A stretch of 64,000 nucleotides of DNA from Varroa destructor (GCF_002443255.2 NW_019211458.1:28858485-28922484), one strand, 5' to 3'. Shown: positions 28,981-42,061, numbered from the stretch's first letter. Notes: generated by a model from the sequence alone, not told the origin. Program-made: numbers and translations.

Positions 28981-29018
28981 CAGCGTTACGTATAAAACTG
29001 GTTTTATACGTAACGCTG
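28981..29018. repeat. Near-perfect 38-bp palindrome
   Basis: Two 18-base arms (cagcgttacgtataaaac and its exact reverse complement) flank a 2-base centre. With one bulged A the pairing extends about four more base pairs outward (tggt with acca). The 2-nt loop is too tight for a normal microRNA precursor; a cruciform, a protein-binding palindrome or a transposon end are alternatives. Confidence 0.9.
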
Positions 29019-29375
29019 AACCACTCAGGTCATCTGGTATCACTCGGCTCAACGAGAAGACCCCAAGCGTCGGTGGCTTTATGAACACCAAGCTGAACAT
29101 AATGGGTATGTGGATTTATATACCCTAGCGGAAAATGATCGCGTAACGTAACGAATTCACTTAATACCCATTGAATTTTATATGTCGTCTTACAGTGCTT
29201 GTTATGATGATCTTCCCGCTATCATCGTTACATTAATCTACATAAGTTTCCTGCTTCTTTAGTTTACCTATGTCATTTCTACAGAATTATATATCAGAGC
29301 ATTTAAAATTATTCGGATATAACAGATTTTCAGTTTACATACATTGCTGCTTCACTTAGGCTCATGTAATTCTTA

Positions 29376-29391
29376 ATTATTATTATTATTA
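29376..29391. repeat. (ATT)n microsatellite
   Basis: Five ATT-type units in an A/T-rich stretch just left of the TA palindrome. Confidence 0.8.
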
Positions 29392-29554
29392 ATATTAATT
29401 GTGTGCCTTTTGCGCTTTGTTTTTATTATTGACAACACGAATGAAAAAATTGGCTAGGGAAGGCGATCTGTATATGTTTCTCGAGCCATGGTGAAGGTTT
29501 GCTATTTTACTTAATTTGCGATCTATGGGAAAACTGCATTAGACCGAGGCCGAT

Positions 29555-29598
29555 TTCTCTTAGCTATATATATATATATATATATATAGCTAAGAGAA
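29555..29598. repeat. 44-bp perfect palindrome with a (TA)n core
   Basis: Arms ttctcttagc and gctaagagaa enclose an uninterrupted TA run. A further A/T-only stretch follows to about 29616. Such TA-cored palindromes extrude as cruciforms easily and are unstable in cloning and assembly. Confidence 0.9.
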
Positions 29599-30714
29599 TA
29601 TATTTATATATATATAACAGGTTTTTCTACGAACTATGCAAAAATGGTACTCGGCCTTAGTGGTCTAGAAGGCCAAAGACGATCGCCGTTCCACGATCAT
29701 TACACATAAACGGACGGCAGAATCGGCTGCTGGCAGACCAGTTACTCTGTTGGAATTGGTGTAGTGCTGAGCAATAATCTTTATAATGGGAGACCACACT
29801 GAAGTGTCTACAGAGGGGTAGTCAAAAAGCCGAAGACAAGCCTGCAACTTTACTGTTGGCTTTCTACACCCTTTTGTTCTGTTTGAGGCTAAAGGATGAC
29901 TTTGCACCATCGTATTTGAGAACCAACTGGCAGACCGACTAAGTCATCCTAGGCGGACTCGTAATTGAAAACTCCATTGATTTTACTTAGCTGACGCTAC
30001 TTACAGAAACATATGTGGCATTTAATACTGTTGTCTTTAGCCATCCCTGACAGTGCAATCTCTTTTCTAATTATTCTTTTCGGTTTCTAGCAGATTTTGT
30101 GCCTGTATCCGAAAGGGAATGACCCTTGAGTACCCTCTGGTACTACCGGGTTATATGGCTATTTGCCATCTTTTAGCTCTTGCCACCAGCCATTCTCCGT
30201 TTTACTGTAGAATAGCGTTCTCGCCTTGCCGACTACTGTCAGACTACATCAATATCCCGTCGGCTTTCTTTCGACCTCCTTCGTGCTGGCTGGTTAGAAA
30301 GAATTCTCGCCACTACTCACTCGCGGCTAGCCAGGGCAGACCAAAGCAGGTCTTACGGAAAAAATTAAAGGACACGCAGGAGTAAGAGAGATGAGGCAAG
30401 TTCGTCCTTCTCTTGCGACGATGTACGCTGGCTCTCTGGTGGTCCACGGCTGGTCCCGCTTACATCACTCCTTGGCGACCGTAAGGTTTCTGTAGGTGAT
30501 TCTATAGGTTACGGTGAAGATGCCTCAGGGGGTGGCAGGAATAATAAGATTAGGGGATAGCGGTCTAACGGTGGACACTTGGGAACGATTTAGCAATTTG
30601 CGAAATAAGCGAACGAGTGTAAATAAATAGACTGGAAGCTAATTATAGGTTAAAACTCTGGGCTGTAGGCATGGTAAATGTACCGGCCGATAAAGACACT
30701 AGAAAAGACGCAGT

Positions 30715-30736
30715 AAGGAGGGAGAGGAGAAAGAAA
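30715..30736. repeat. 22-base homopurine tract
   Basis: Only A and G for 22 bases, continuing purine-rich to about 30770. On the minus strand it is a long polypyrimidine tract leading to a tag acceptor-like site near 30700. It could form triplex DNA. Confidence 0.75.
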
Positions 30737-33700
30737 CAAACAAAAAAAGCAAGAGAAAATTTGCTATGGAAGAGAGCGTTGGGTGCTGAAAGACTGACTG
30801 CTCATTTATAGGCAGGACTGGATAATTTTTCTACCTTTGGCCACACGATCACATTATCGTTCTCTAGGAGCACTTGTCGCCCCTGCTGTTGCTTTCGATC
30901 CTGCTTGCACTAACGTGGCTAGCTCTGTTTGAGTTTCGAATTCGGGCACGTTTGGTGCCTTCCACAGATTGCCCTTTCTGCCAGATCTACTATACTGATA
31001 GAGTATCGAGTCTGGAAGAGTGCGTTTCGAAAGTAAAGCTAAAATCGCTTTAGTAAGTGGATAAAAGGGGAGTTCTGGGCACTATTTTTTAGCTACTTGC
31101 GTAAAGCTGAACTGGTAACAGACTTCCTGAGGAGTCGGTGTGCGAGAGAAAAAAAGCCCTATGTTGGAAGTGCCTGTGAAGGCTTAGCATTTAACGGCTA
31201 TGTGCTATAATTATGTGCGTATACAGGTCGCACGTTGTGTGCTAGTTAGATTTGGGGGTATGAATGCCATTGGATAGGAAATCAGACTCTGATGACGTTT
31301 TTGATCCTAAAAGCTTCATACGGATGTATGTATCTAGTTGAAATTAGGGGGATTAATTGAAGAGAAGTGATTGGTACCAGAAGAGGCATGGAACTTTGCG
31401 CTCACTTGCAGTATAAGTAGACTACTTAGGCACTGAACGTCGTTAGTGGCTTGTTGAATTAAAACCTGCATTAACCTTCATAAAATTAACATCTACGAAA
31501 ATATTGTAATGTTAAAAAAAGTTATGACACACACAAATAGCAACGAACGTACACATACACACCTCAAGTATGAAAATTATCAAGATTCACAATGGTTAGT
31601 ATTAACCATTATTGTAAAAACACTGCCTTTGGATAACACGATGTCATATTCTAGAGGTATCGCTACCCTTAGACTTACAGGCAGCCCATATAGTAAAAGG
31701 AAGACCCGCTGCTATTGCTACTGTAACAAAGACAACCATCTTAATAGAAGTGGGACAAAACTATTAGTAACTCGATGATTATTTTCTTGTTTCGTCTATG
31801 AAAATTCTTTCTTCACTTCTTATCAGCTTTCTTCACTCTGTTTCGCTGGACCGCGAGAACTTTTCACTACTCAGTTTCATTGGGTATAAATTTAGGATCA
31901 TGTGGAAAAATCTTTCTATCGGAAAGCTTTGCATCGCCTCTGTTAACGCCTACCATCACTTGTATAGTGTGACTACAAATCGCAGTTTGTGCTATTAAAA
32001 AGAGCAACAAAGTTTCTTGCATATATTCAACCTCTCGACGGAGGTAGCCCCTAAGCTAGATGGTACCGCCAGGAACATATTTTTGATCTCAGAGAAGTCT
32101 CGCGCAAAAGTTGGTTGCGTGAAATGTCAATGCGAAAAGAGTCAAGGAGATATCTAAAGAAAATCGTTTCAAGCTAGGCTAACGTGTGTGTTGCCTAGAG
32201 CGAAAAAACTGGCCAAAAAACAGATCAAAAAAACTCACAGGACGCAGGGCTGGCACAACGTTGGCAGTCCTACGATGCGAGCTTGACTACGAATGCTGTT
32301 AACACTGTGATGTAACCAATATCTAGCGGTGTTGGTGTTCAGAGAGTAGCGTTATAGTGCACCAAGTCTTATACTACGCTGTATTGTCGCTAACCAACAA
32401 CTGGCAGCCACAGTAGAAGCTACGGTTCGACGATTTTTATTCTATGTTAACAGGTGCTCTTCTGGTAGCTCGTTCTTCTTCAACTGTAGTACTTGAACAC
32501 GGTAGAAGTTACGTGGCTTTATTCAGACGTAAAACAAACGGCAGATCTGACGGTAACAGCTGCGCGGTGATCTCGGCGGATCATATTATTAGAGACAGTT
32601 AGTAAGTTAGCTGGAACAAGTAAGTACGACGTTGTCTTGGCAAGTTGGTAAAAGAAAGAATGCCGAAAGGAACGTGTTCTCGAAAGTGACAATATCAGCT
32701 GAGAAGTATGTCGACGACTGCAATAATGCTGAGGAGATGATACTGGAACAATACTTTCCACGAGAAATAACGAGGGTTTAAGCCCGAAGCGGGGATGCTT
32801 TGACTTAAATGAATGCTTAGCTTGCTTACCCGCACAAAGAGCGACGAAAAGTCGTCGAAGGGCTGACGAAAGTCACCAGAATAAAAGTGGCAGGATGTGT
32901 ATGAGAAAGTAGCGGGACCAAAATCCACTAACCACGGAGCTTCGTTGAGGTATTAAACATTTCCATCAGGCAAATGGATAGTGTCTGCACGAGTGTAACT
33001 ATAACTAACGATAAGGAGGATTACATGGCCAGAGGTTACAGCCAAAAGATTACAGAATCTGATAAAAAAAATTCTCATTGACAAGCATAACAGGAAACTT
33101 CCCAAAGACAGTTTTAGTCGCCGTTGTTCTATTGGTAGGTGGTAACGAGATAATGGTAATTCAGTGGCGCTGTTGTCGGTAGAAGTTTACTCGATGACTG
33201 TAGAAATGGTAAGGCACTTCCTCTCTACTACCAGAGGGTTACTAGCTATAGACGGGAAGTTGTTACCTGATTATTTAATTTAAGTCTACTGCTGCTTTGG
33301 CAGTGGTACATTCCGCTCCTCAAAAGCTCAACGACCGATGGTAAAACATCCGAGAAAACGGAAAATAATGGGATTAGCTTAAAGGATTACAACTCTATAG
33401 GGGAATAATGCCTTTGCACGTTTAGGCAAAGGCAAACATATCTTGCGTATACGGATATGAGCATGAAAAGATTTCGTAAAAAGTGTTTATGGTTAGCTGA
33501 ATAAGTTGCTCGCTTTTCTTTTCTTAGGTTATTAGAGGTTTAATTTTGTACTTTCTACTGGTCTGTACGACTCGAGGTGGTGACTATGCATCGACGATGC
33601 CCACCGCCGAGCGCCAAAATCTCTGTAACAGTTTCTGCAATCGTTTTTATTATACAATAATGTAACAATTGTTCGCCATTGATTATTTTTTATCGTGCTA

Positions 33701-34811
33701 ATTCTTGCGTCTGGCTGACAATCCACTGGCTATTTTTGCCGAGTTACTTAGGTGTGTTTTTGAAGCTCTCCCTGTAGCACCCGTGTCAGACAAGTCAGCT
33801 AATTGCCGCTGGTTGTCGACCACTATCAATTGCAAACGTCGTGCATAAGTTATAAGGCGCTACGTTCTTTCTCTCTTTTTCTTACCCCATGCACGGATCT
33901 ATGGGATGGAGGCTTAAAATTACTGGCAAGTGACGTCCATTGCAACGTACGTTCCGCAACAACGGCTTTTAGAAGCCTGGCCTACAAATAAAGCGACGTT
34001 TTACGACGGGACTATACCGACAAGGATCAAGGCTGGCAACGTAGGCGTTGTATTAACGGAGACGGTTAGATGAGAGGAAACAGCAGATCGGATAAAGAAA
34101 GGATGCACTAATCGCAGTAAGAGCTTGCAACAAGCATTTGAGCCCACCCAAATTCGACAAGATCGATGATGCACATGCGTCAGCGTTCTGACCGAATCAC
34201 TAAGTGATCTGCTATCCTCTGTTTCTCTTATGAGAAGGCAGAGATACGAATGAGACAAGCATTAGCTCTAAGACTGGCTCGACCACTGCACGCTAACTTG
34301 ACGGTTATTTGTCCAATTACCAAAAGGAACAAGGTCGTGTTGCTTGGGAAGGAACACGTTTTCTGAACAGGTCACACTTGTACTGACATGAACTCAGATA
34401 TATGTTGTCGCTATTTCCTTAATTACTTCTGAGCAAGCTTGTGGATTAACGGGCGAAGGGAAGACGCGCTGTGGACGGCTGACGTTCGTAAGACGTGAGC
34501 GAATGCAATATGGCCGGATTGTGGCTAGGTAGGACAGCAGACGAGCTGCGAAAACCACGGTCACATGTCAAGGCTAGAAGGGTGCTATTAAAAAGGGCTG
34601 ACCTAGCAGCTTGGCTAAGACGCTGAACGCATGTTTGACAGCCTTGATATGCTCGTATTGTTGTCTCTATACGAGTACGATGTGTGAAATTATATCTATT
34701 TATGTTTATCTCTCTGTATTGGGTACAGACACCATTTCGGTTGAAGACAAAATACATCTTGAAAATAAACAAACGCTTAGAAGAGTGGGGTAGGGCAATA
34801 CACAATTTTTC

Positions 34812-34824
34812 TTTTTTTTTTTTT
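34812..34824. repeat. T13 homopolymer
   Basis: Thirteen T after a T5-C. No target-site duplication or retroposon head was seen beside it. Confidence 0.9.
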
Positions 34825-35481
34825 AATGCTGATAATGTCTAAACAGTATAGAGGGCCAACTTGGCCTTTTGTGTTCTAATCAGACAGTAGCGCTGCTTTC
34901 CTTAATGCTCTTGTGTTATACAATACGCTCGCTCGAGCTATCGAATCCTGTACGGTACTTCGCGCTGAAGCAATACTTGAAGATAGTCAATAGCTAATAC
35001 GAGGTGCTACCATGAATAAACACCATTATGAATAAAATTGGCGAAACTTTGGAACTGCTCTCGAGTTGATATCAAAACAATTTTTAGACGTTTCTTTCCA
35101 CTGTCAATGGAGTTGATCCTGTCGAATAGTGGCTTGATAGGAAATGTTTAGGGAGAATTTTTTGTTTAAAATGCATAAGTTCATTGAAAAAAATGGTTTT
35201 GAATTCCAATTCCGTAAAGAGTTTTAAAAGTTCTGTTTCTTTTCCGGGGTTGTGCCTTCAGTATGACCTTCAGGGATTGTCAACGACCTTGTCATCGTCC
35301 GCGGCCCTTGACAGCCTTAACACGCTGTCTCCTTCTAAGAGGCTGAGACAACGGCTGGATTTCACTTGATCCGACCGCAAACAAGCTTACTATGTTTCAA
35401 TTTTCCATCTACTGCCGTTGTTGTTGTTCGAGTGTCGATGCTGCTGTAACCACCCCACAGCTCCACCACTACTACCACTAC

Positions 35482-35528
35482 CTCTTTCGGTATATACACT
35501 ATAGTGTTCTACTGCACTACTGAAAGAG
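35482..35528. repeat. Imperfect hairpin, 11-bp arms
   Basis: ctctttcggta pairs with tactgaaagag (one mismatch) across a 25-base loop that itself holds the palindrome cactatagtg. Too small for a standard microRNA precursor. Confidence 0.6.
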
Positions 35529-37784
35529 AAAAAGTGAACAGAAATGGGAATACGAATCGGTGGGAGACCTGAGTTATGGGCACCAACGAGCCGCCACCGC
35601 TACCCCTCGAAACACCTCCTTGTCGAACTTAGACTATAGCGTCATTCCACCATATATATACTGCGTTTTTTCTCGACGGAGTCTTCGTTTCCTTCTACCT
35701 TGGGCACGGTTGTTTCTCTGTTCGAATGAATATTCTTGAGCGCTCTGAGAAATTCGATCACGGACGGCGATGACTCGTTTTCCTGGTCGTTTGCGTATCA
35801 TACACCTACCGCAAGTGCGAAACCATTTCAATATCTGGACACTTAGACATGACCCCTACTGTATCAGTTCAGCCTATCCAAGGACTTCCTGCCATTGTAG
35901 TCGTCAGTCGACGCCGTTGCTGATGCCGTTCAAACACATGACTCAACATTTCCAGTGCTGTCGAATTCGAATGTGTCTGAATTTGTGTGTGTTTATGTAT
36001 GCGTACGTATTCCCTAACGGGAAAAAAAGGAAGCAATACACGAATAGTTCGTCAGTCCCCATGCCACGCCACCTGCTGAAACAATCCAAGCGAACTGATA
36101 TTAATATTGGACTAGTTTGCCCCACGCCTGCCTATACACAGCCTGTTCTTCCTAACCAATGTCCGACAGCAGGGGCCCGCCAGCCCTTTCCAGCCGGTGA
36201 GCAATGACAGGGCAATGACTTTTAAAGGTATGTTCTTTTTTTGCTAAATGCAGAAATCTATGAGGCATGCCGCGATAACGAGACTTAACCGTGGTCGAGG
36301 CTGGCACGCTACAGCAGATATAATCGTAACTGATAGCAGAAAGCGCTCAATGCGGTTAAAGTTTACTAATGGAAAACATGGACACTTTGGTCGGCACGTT
36401 TCGGTCCATAGCGTGAACTTCATGTTCAGCGATAACGCTTGATGAATAATAATAAATCTATCCTATAGAAGTCTACAAAAACAATCATCCACGGAAGAAC
36501 AGCAAATACGAAATCACAATACAGTTACGCCCTTTGTGTAAGAGCCTTCATCAAAAAAAAAATACTCTCAAACATCGAAAATTATTCCCGCCGATGCCCA
36601 TGCCGATACGCTAGCCTCACTGAGAAGGAAAGGCCCGATCTGAACGCTCTGCGTCTATTTCACTGCTAGTCAAGCTTATATCGTTGTATAACGCGTATCT
36701 CTTCTATCAAAACTTATCGCAGTGTTAATTTGCGATACACTAAAATAGCTCTACCGGTAACATTAGACATAATCATCACCGATTTAAGAGAATCAATATT
36801 AAATGATTCAGTCCACATGTAATTGCTTAACTTATCCGTTTTGCATGTTAAAGGTACTTTAAAGTAAAGAGCCATTGGTGCTATTTGGACAGAAGAAGAA
36901 CGTCATCTTATAATGACTATTTGGCGTTTTTGGCATAAGCGCCTATTTAAGTTTTCCGAGTTCAGTGTGTACCAGAGACATTCCATTCGTTAAGTTTTCC
37001 AATTTTATGTCAATACTGCTAATCCAGTATATGTATTGCCTATAGTAATTCCTGCAATGGAGCTTAATTTTTGCTTTTGGCCGATTTGACATCTGTCAAT
37101 GGCGGCCGTATTTGAACATCGGATAGCCGGCGACAGTGTCAACAAAATGGGCAAAATGACCTCTCTACTGAGGCTTTGCGAGAATGAACCAGCCTGACAG
37201 GCTTGAACTTATGAAAATCGTTCCAATGTCCGACTAAGGTCAACTCAAATCGGATAAAAGGGAATTTTTTGACCATTATTTAGATAGTTCAATTTCAATC
37301 CTTAGGCAAACATGGCCGTTTCTTCTTAAATCAACCTCGACCCTAGAACATGCGTGGCATATTTGGTCCCTATAGAATTAATTTTTGCTTTTTTTTTACA
37401 ACCTAACCAATGAGTTCGTGCTATGCGAAAATTAAGTCATGGCCGTAATGTTAATTGGATAGAATTTACTGGTGTAGCCCCTTTTTTGTTTTTTATTTTC
37501 GAACCACACATAACGTCTCTGCGGGCTTCACATCAACACGCTCTGCGCCTTACGCTCAGCATTCGTTTTCCTGGTCGAAGCACCACGCTCGGTGCATTAC
37601 CTCTAGAAAGGGTCTAGGTGAAAGAGATCAATTGAGCGTACAGTAAGTTGGCCGCAATCGTGGCGATGACGGCAAAAGGGGAGGCCGCCGCTGTGCGGAA
37701 TAGAACAAAGTGGTGGCCGTTTTACGCGTGAGCCCCCGCTACCGCCACCTCCTGTTGAAGCTCTCATGACTGTGGCTTAACTAG

Positions 37785-37999
37785 CCCCTGGCCTGCGCAC
37801 TCTGTGTCGTATACGTGTGTGTGAGGACGAACCGAAGGCGACTGGGGAAACAGCCGAGAAACAACTAGAAGAGGAACTAATCTGCGAACGTTACGGAGAT
37901 GCGGAGTTTCTGCGCATAGTAAAGCGGTGTTCTCTAAGTCGAACGTATGGAAAGACCAAGTGGATCTACGCGATAGCTACTGGCTGGTTGGTTGGTTAA
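37785..37999 (+). CDS. Candidate acidic terminal exon, product unknown
   Basis: A frame is open from 37781 to TAA at 37997-37999 (about 70 residues after an acceptor-like AG at 37783-37784, phase 1). The middle is a run of acidic and helix-forming residues (TAEKQLEEELICERYGDAEF) followed by a basic, Cys-containing segment and a hydrophobic tail ending WLVG. Half of the codons in the acidic stretch start with G, a pattern typical of true coding sequence. There is no ATG near the start, so it needs an upstream exon. The acceptor tract is only moderate. I recognise no family. Confidence 0.27.
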
Positions 38000-40441
38000 C
38001 AAAAATGGCTGCTGTGCCCTGCTCTAGAGTGCATTACAAGACATTACGTGAAAAGCGAAAGAAATACGGCCCTAGGGCCGCCGACTGAGGCACGCGAGTT
38101 TAGGGTATGTGTAGATGTTTCGTGCTTATGGTGCACCGAGCATACTGGATGTATTGATGTGCTAGCTGTTACTGATTAACGACTTCATAGGGTAATGTTA
38201 GGTACATTACGCGATTGATAATGATTGATAGACATCGAAATGCTGACGCAGGCGATATATTTTCGTACAAATAGGTGCAATTCGATGGCATACTCAGGTT
38301 CATCGTACTTATCAAATTCGAGGTTATAGCTGAAGTGACAAATAAATCTAAAAATAGCATGCGTTCGAGTAATAATAATACTACTACTGTTTGGTACATA
38401 TTATGCACTAGAGATCGACTAGTGAAGCTGCCCGGGAGACACTGAAGGGAGTTAATTTTTCAACGTTATCATTGTTCACGCATGGAAAGAGACAAAAAAA
38501 AGAATACTAAAACTAGAACTTACCGCTTCCAACATGACAGCAGTCATATGTTACACTGTTGAATGGGCGAGACACACAAATCGGAGGACTAGCAGTGTTA
38601 GAAATTCGGAGTGTTTGTTTAGAAAGGCCTTGATTTAACCTAAAAGGTCTACCTGTTGGAAGCAAACTCCCGTAGCGTAAATATACTCCCCATCACGATG
38701 TATTGCGCGTTCTCTCATCGATAGCTATCCAAGGGCATACGGTTATACTTTCGTTGCTCTCGTTGCGTAACCTAGAAAGCAGTAAATAGAGACAACATAT
38801 ATACTTTTTTTGTTAGAATGAAAAAATCGGAAGTATGCAACAGCGTAAACCTGTTGAAAGACACGAAGCCAGATCCATCTCAGTCATTTGCCGTACTACT
38901 GACTAAGCAGCATATAACAAAATGAGCCCCCCTAATATCGCTATAATTTGTACGCAAGTCTTCCATTACTAATTCTTTACGTATCGTGAAAAAAACTAAA
39001 CTGTTGGTTGGAAACTAACCAAGATGCAAGCCTGCCGCAGGACTTTACATCCTGCTTGCAGCTGGCAGTTATGTTTAAATACTCTTGCAAACTAAATTCA
39101 GATACTTTTTGCCGTTTCCCATTTGTGAGATTACATAATTTCGGTTTGACCTGGTGCCGATGATTACGCAAGAGTGCAGATGCCAATATTGCTCCGCTCA
39201 TAGGCGTGAAAAAACACATGGGCACATTTCGTCAATTACCGCTGTCCCGGATCGCTTCCCAGCCGTAGTCCGTCATTGGCTCACTGTTGTCACAGCTGAA
39301 TGATATACTGCCATCTGCCTAACCAATAGCTGTAAAGATTCCGAATCAAATAGTCCATCGGGAAGTAAGCCAACTCGGCAATATAATTAAACTGGAGACA
39401 TTAGCGTCGAGCGTGAGCTTTATACCTGCCAGCGAATTGCGGAGGAGCTAAGCTGTTACTCTAAAAATTGATTGAACCATCGCAACGTTCTATTTTATTT
39501 ATTGTTACTTACCTTAAGTGTGTGCGCTATTATTGCGATAAGTTGCACTTACAATGCCGGATAAATTCTACAGTTTGCGTAGAAGCAGCCTCCAGAGACA
39601 GGGATTATGAAAGCTCTCAGTGACAGAGTCATTGAAGGACCAAAAGGTCTTTTCCGCCTGTTAGTTAGCATTTTCATACGCTACAATATGTTTCACTAGA
39701 ATAGACTGTAGATTGTCGATGCCTGTACACATGCCACCTTTGCGCCATTTGTTGTTTGTTTAGATAAAAATATGCCTTTCATTTTACGCGGTAATACTGC
39801 ATCAGCCGTACTTTCCGATAAATGCTCAAGAAAAATAGAATTTAATTACTGCTTATTGCCAAAAAATCCTTTACGAAGATTTGAATGCGTATTTCCTTCA
39901 GGATTTTTCCAAAAAATATCGCTTTTTTAAATTTAGGTTGTAGAGGGTAGAAACAGTATCATAACCATTAAGAATAGACGAACTCGAACTGTGAGCGTTT
40001 GTTTCTTGCTTCAGGTAGTTTCTTTCTGATCCGACCTTTGGTGCGCGCATAAGAAATAGTCCGGATGGCCGATGTCAGTTTGGGACGGCGAACGAGGAAT
40101 TTTCGAGATTGTCCTTGCACTGCCTGAGGGCAACAGCTTGTTACAGGGCTGGTTTTTGGACTGGCACAGATATGCCCTAAAAGCTTGTTTTCCTTGAGTG
40201 GAACATATCGCATAGCATCTCATAAATCCATAGAACCTATGTGAGCGAACGAAAAAATAATGCGCATTAGTCTTAATTTAAATGGCGCGTTGCATCAATT
40301 AAGGCATTGATACGAATCACTGAAAAAGAAAAACATAATTCGTGTTAAATTATATCTTGTCCTAACCCAGCACACTTTGTCCTTCAACGAAAATATTAGC
40401 TTGTTGTTCCTCGGCATCTTTTCTTTCTCTTCTTTTTCCAG

Positions 40442-40562
40442 TAGTGAGAAAGAATGGGGGCAGGGAAGCGAAAACGGGAATGGGAGAGGAGGGAAAGCAT
40501 TCACATGGGCCCTCGATCTCGATCTCTATCGTGCAAATAGAACGGTAGCCAAAATTCGATGA
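40442..40562 (+). CDS. Candidate exon after the strongest polypyrimidine tract in the window
   Basis: The acceptor at 40440-40441 follows nearly 30 bases of T/C (ctttctcttctttttccag at its end). Two frames are open. Phase 2 gives a Gly/Asn/Glu-rich peptide of 39 residues ending TGA at 40560-40562; phase 1 gives about 34 residues. A CAG/GTACGG donor-like site at 40566 would make a 125-nt untranslated exon. The first 55 bases are G-rich and could fold as a G-quadruplex. A 3' splice site is likelier than any particular protein. Confidence 0.2.
40456..40493 (+). other. Possible G-quadruplex tract
   Basis: Five runs of three or more G (one of five) within 38 bases, with spacers of 2, 10, 3 and 6 bases. 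It lies immediately right of the acceptor at 40441. Confidence 0.5.
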
Positions 40563-42015
40563 AGCAGGTACGGCAAGGCAGCTGATAGAATATATACGGA
40601 AATTCCTTTGTGTCGGTGATGTAGCAGAAGAAAAGGGATACTAGTTTGATTACTGAGCGATTCCTTCGAACCGGTCAAATAGCGTCATACCAGCGGGCGG
40701 GCGAGCGAACTGAATTGTTAGGTCCGAAGCGTCTTCCACATCTGGTCATTCAAGAACTCAGCTGTTTACTATAGATCGCTACGAGCCCCCGTTTAGTTCC
40801 GTCCTGGCTAGGGCTGCTCGGTGATGATGTTGGTATTGCTGTTGCAATGCCGCGCTTGGACGATAAAACGTCCCGTAGGGAAACCTCGTTGGCGAAAGGT
40901 AACTAACGGAATAGAGCGAAAAAATGACCGAAGTAAAAGGCAGGAAAGATAGTCTAGTATGGCCATCTTACTGTATGCATGGATGAAGTTGCGTACGGCT
41001 TGCTCGAAAGCCAAGCTGCGCCCAGCTGAGATCACATAACTCAAACGGGGCCCCGGCCTGGATTGATGCGGAATGAGGAAACCGACAACTAAGCGTCTAT
41101 TTCATATAGCGAAGGAGCAATCAGCTTCCAACATTGCTGAAGGGTATTGCTCTTTACGTGCTTATTATAACTAGCCTACTGGGCCGAAGCCTTTTCTATG
41201 AAAGAAAAGCGAACTCGAGTGCAACTATTACCGCTAACGCTGGTGGCGGCAACCTCCTCTGTTTTGCCGCCTTCAGCTTCGCCATGTCGAGCCCAGAGCG
41301 TCTCGGCAACGGGATAGCACCGTAGAATAGATAAGTGAGTGTGAGCTTTGAAAGGAGTGTATGTGTATAAATCGATGGGTACAATTTTCACGTGCGGCTT
41401 ATGAGCGCGCGCTGGAGTGCTATTCAAGTATATGGGTGAAGGCTTATATACATTGCGCGGAGTCGTCTTTATGGAGGCTTCTAGCTTACGTACATCTCTC
41501 CTATTGTGCCTCCGAAAGAGACTGAGGCAAATGGTGCTGCAACATCTAAAAAGCTCAGAGGGACAGAACAAAAATCCGCATTTGGAAGGTTACGCTTTAA
41601 AAGCGCTTCTCACTCGACCTCAATCAAGGCATAATGCTTAGAACGAAGAAGTATATGGGGCGACACAGACAAAAAATATAGTTATTGGCTGAAATTGGTC
41701 ATATGCGTGAAAAGGCTAATAATTTAATGTGGAGTTAAAGACTAAAAGCTATTTACAAACGCTTATAAGGTAAAGGCATCATTACATCAAGGTGGCAATA
41801 TTCGCACGATAAAAAATGAATATATATATCTAATTTTTCCTAAAGTTCTAGGGGGTGTAGTCAAACTAGTACCAGTTAGTGGTGAAATATATAACACATT
41901 TGCATTTATAAGAACCGAGCATGTTACGGGGATTTAGTAGAGATGCGCTAGACTTTCATTTCATTTTCATATCGTGTATAATCTATAGACGAAAAATCAA
42001 TCTCGAGCCAACTAA

Positions 42016-42061
42016 TAATTAAAATTTAAATGATTAATGAGTAATTAAAATTTAAATGATT
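42016..42061. repeat. Direct repeat, two 20-base copies
   Basis: taattaaaatttaaatgatt occurs at 42016-42035 and again at 42042-42061, a period of 26 bases. Probably a recent local duplication in A/T-rich DNA. Confidence 0.85.

Larger units (their letters stand above)
25571..37784. other. Gene-poor stretch with repeats and palindromes
   Basis: It holds the (TA)13 run, the palindrome cluster at 28.9-29.6 kb, the purine tract at 30.7 kb and the hairpin at 35.5 kb. ATG 35770 opens 145 codons ending at a CCG/GTGAGC donor-like site near 36196, but the peptide matches nothing I know. ATG 31798 begins a 66-residue frame with a hydrophobic N-terminus (MKILSSLLISFLHSVS). Confidence 0.5.

Noticed and set aside
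38520..38640. Minus-strand stretch with paired Cys (TYDCCHVGS) before a GTAAGT donor
   Set aside because: The acceptor is poor and the branch-like ctaac is too close to it; likely chance.
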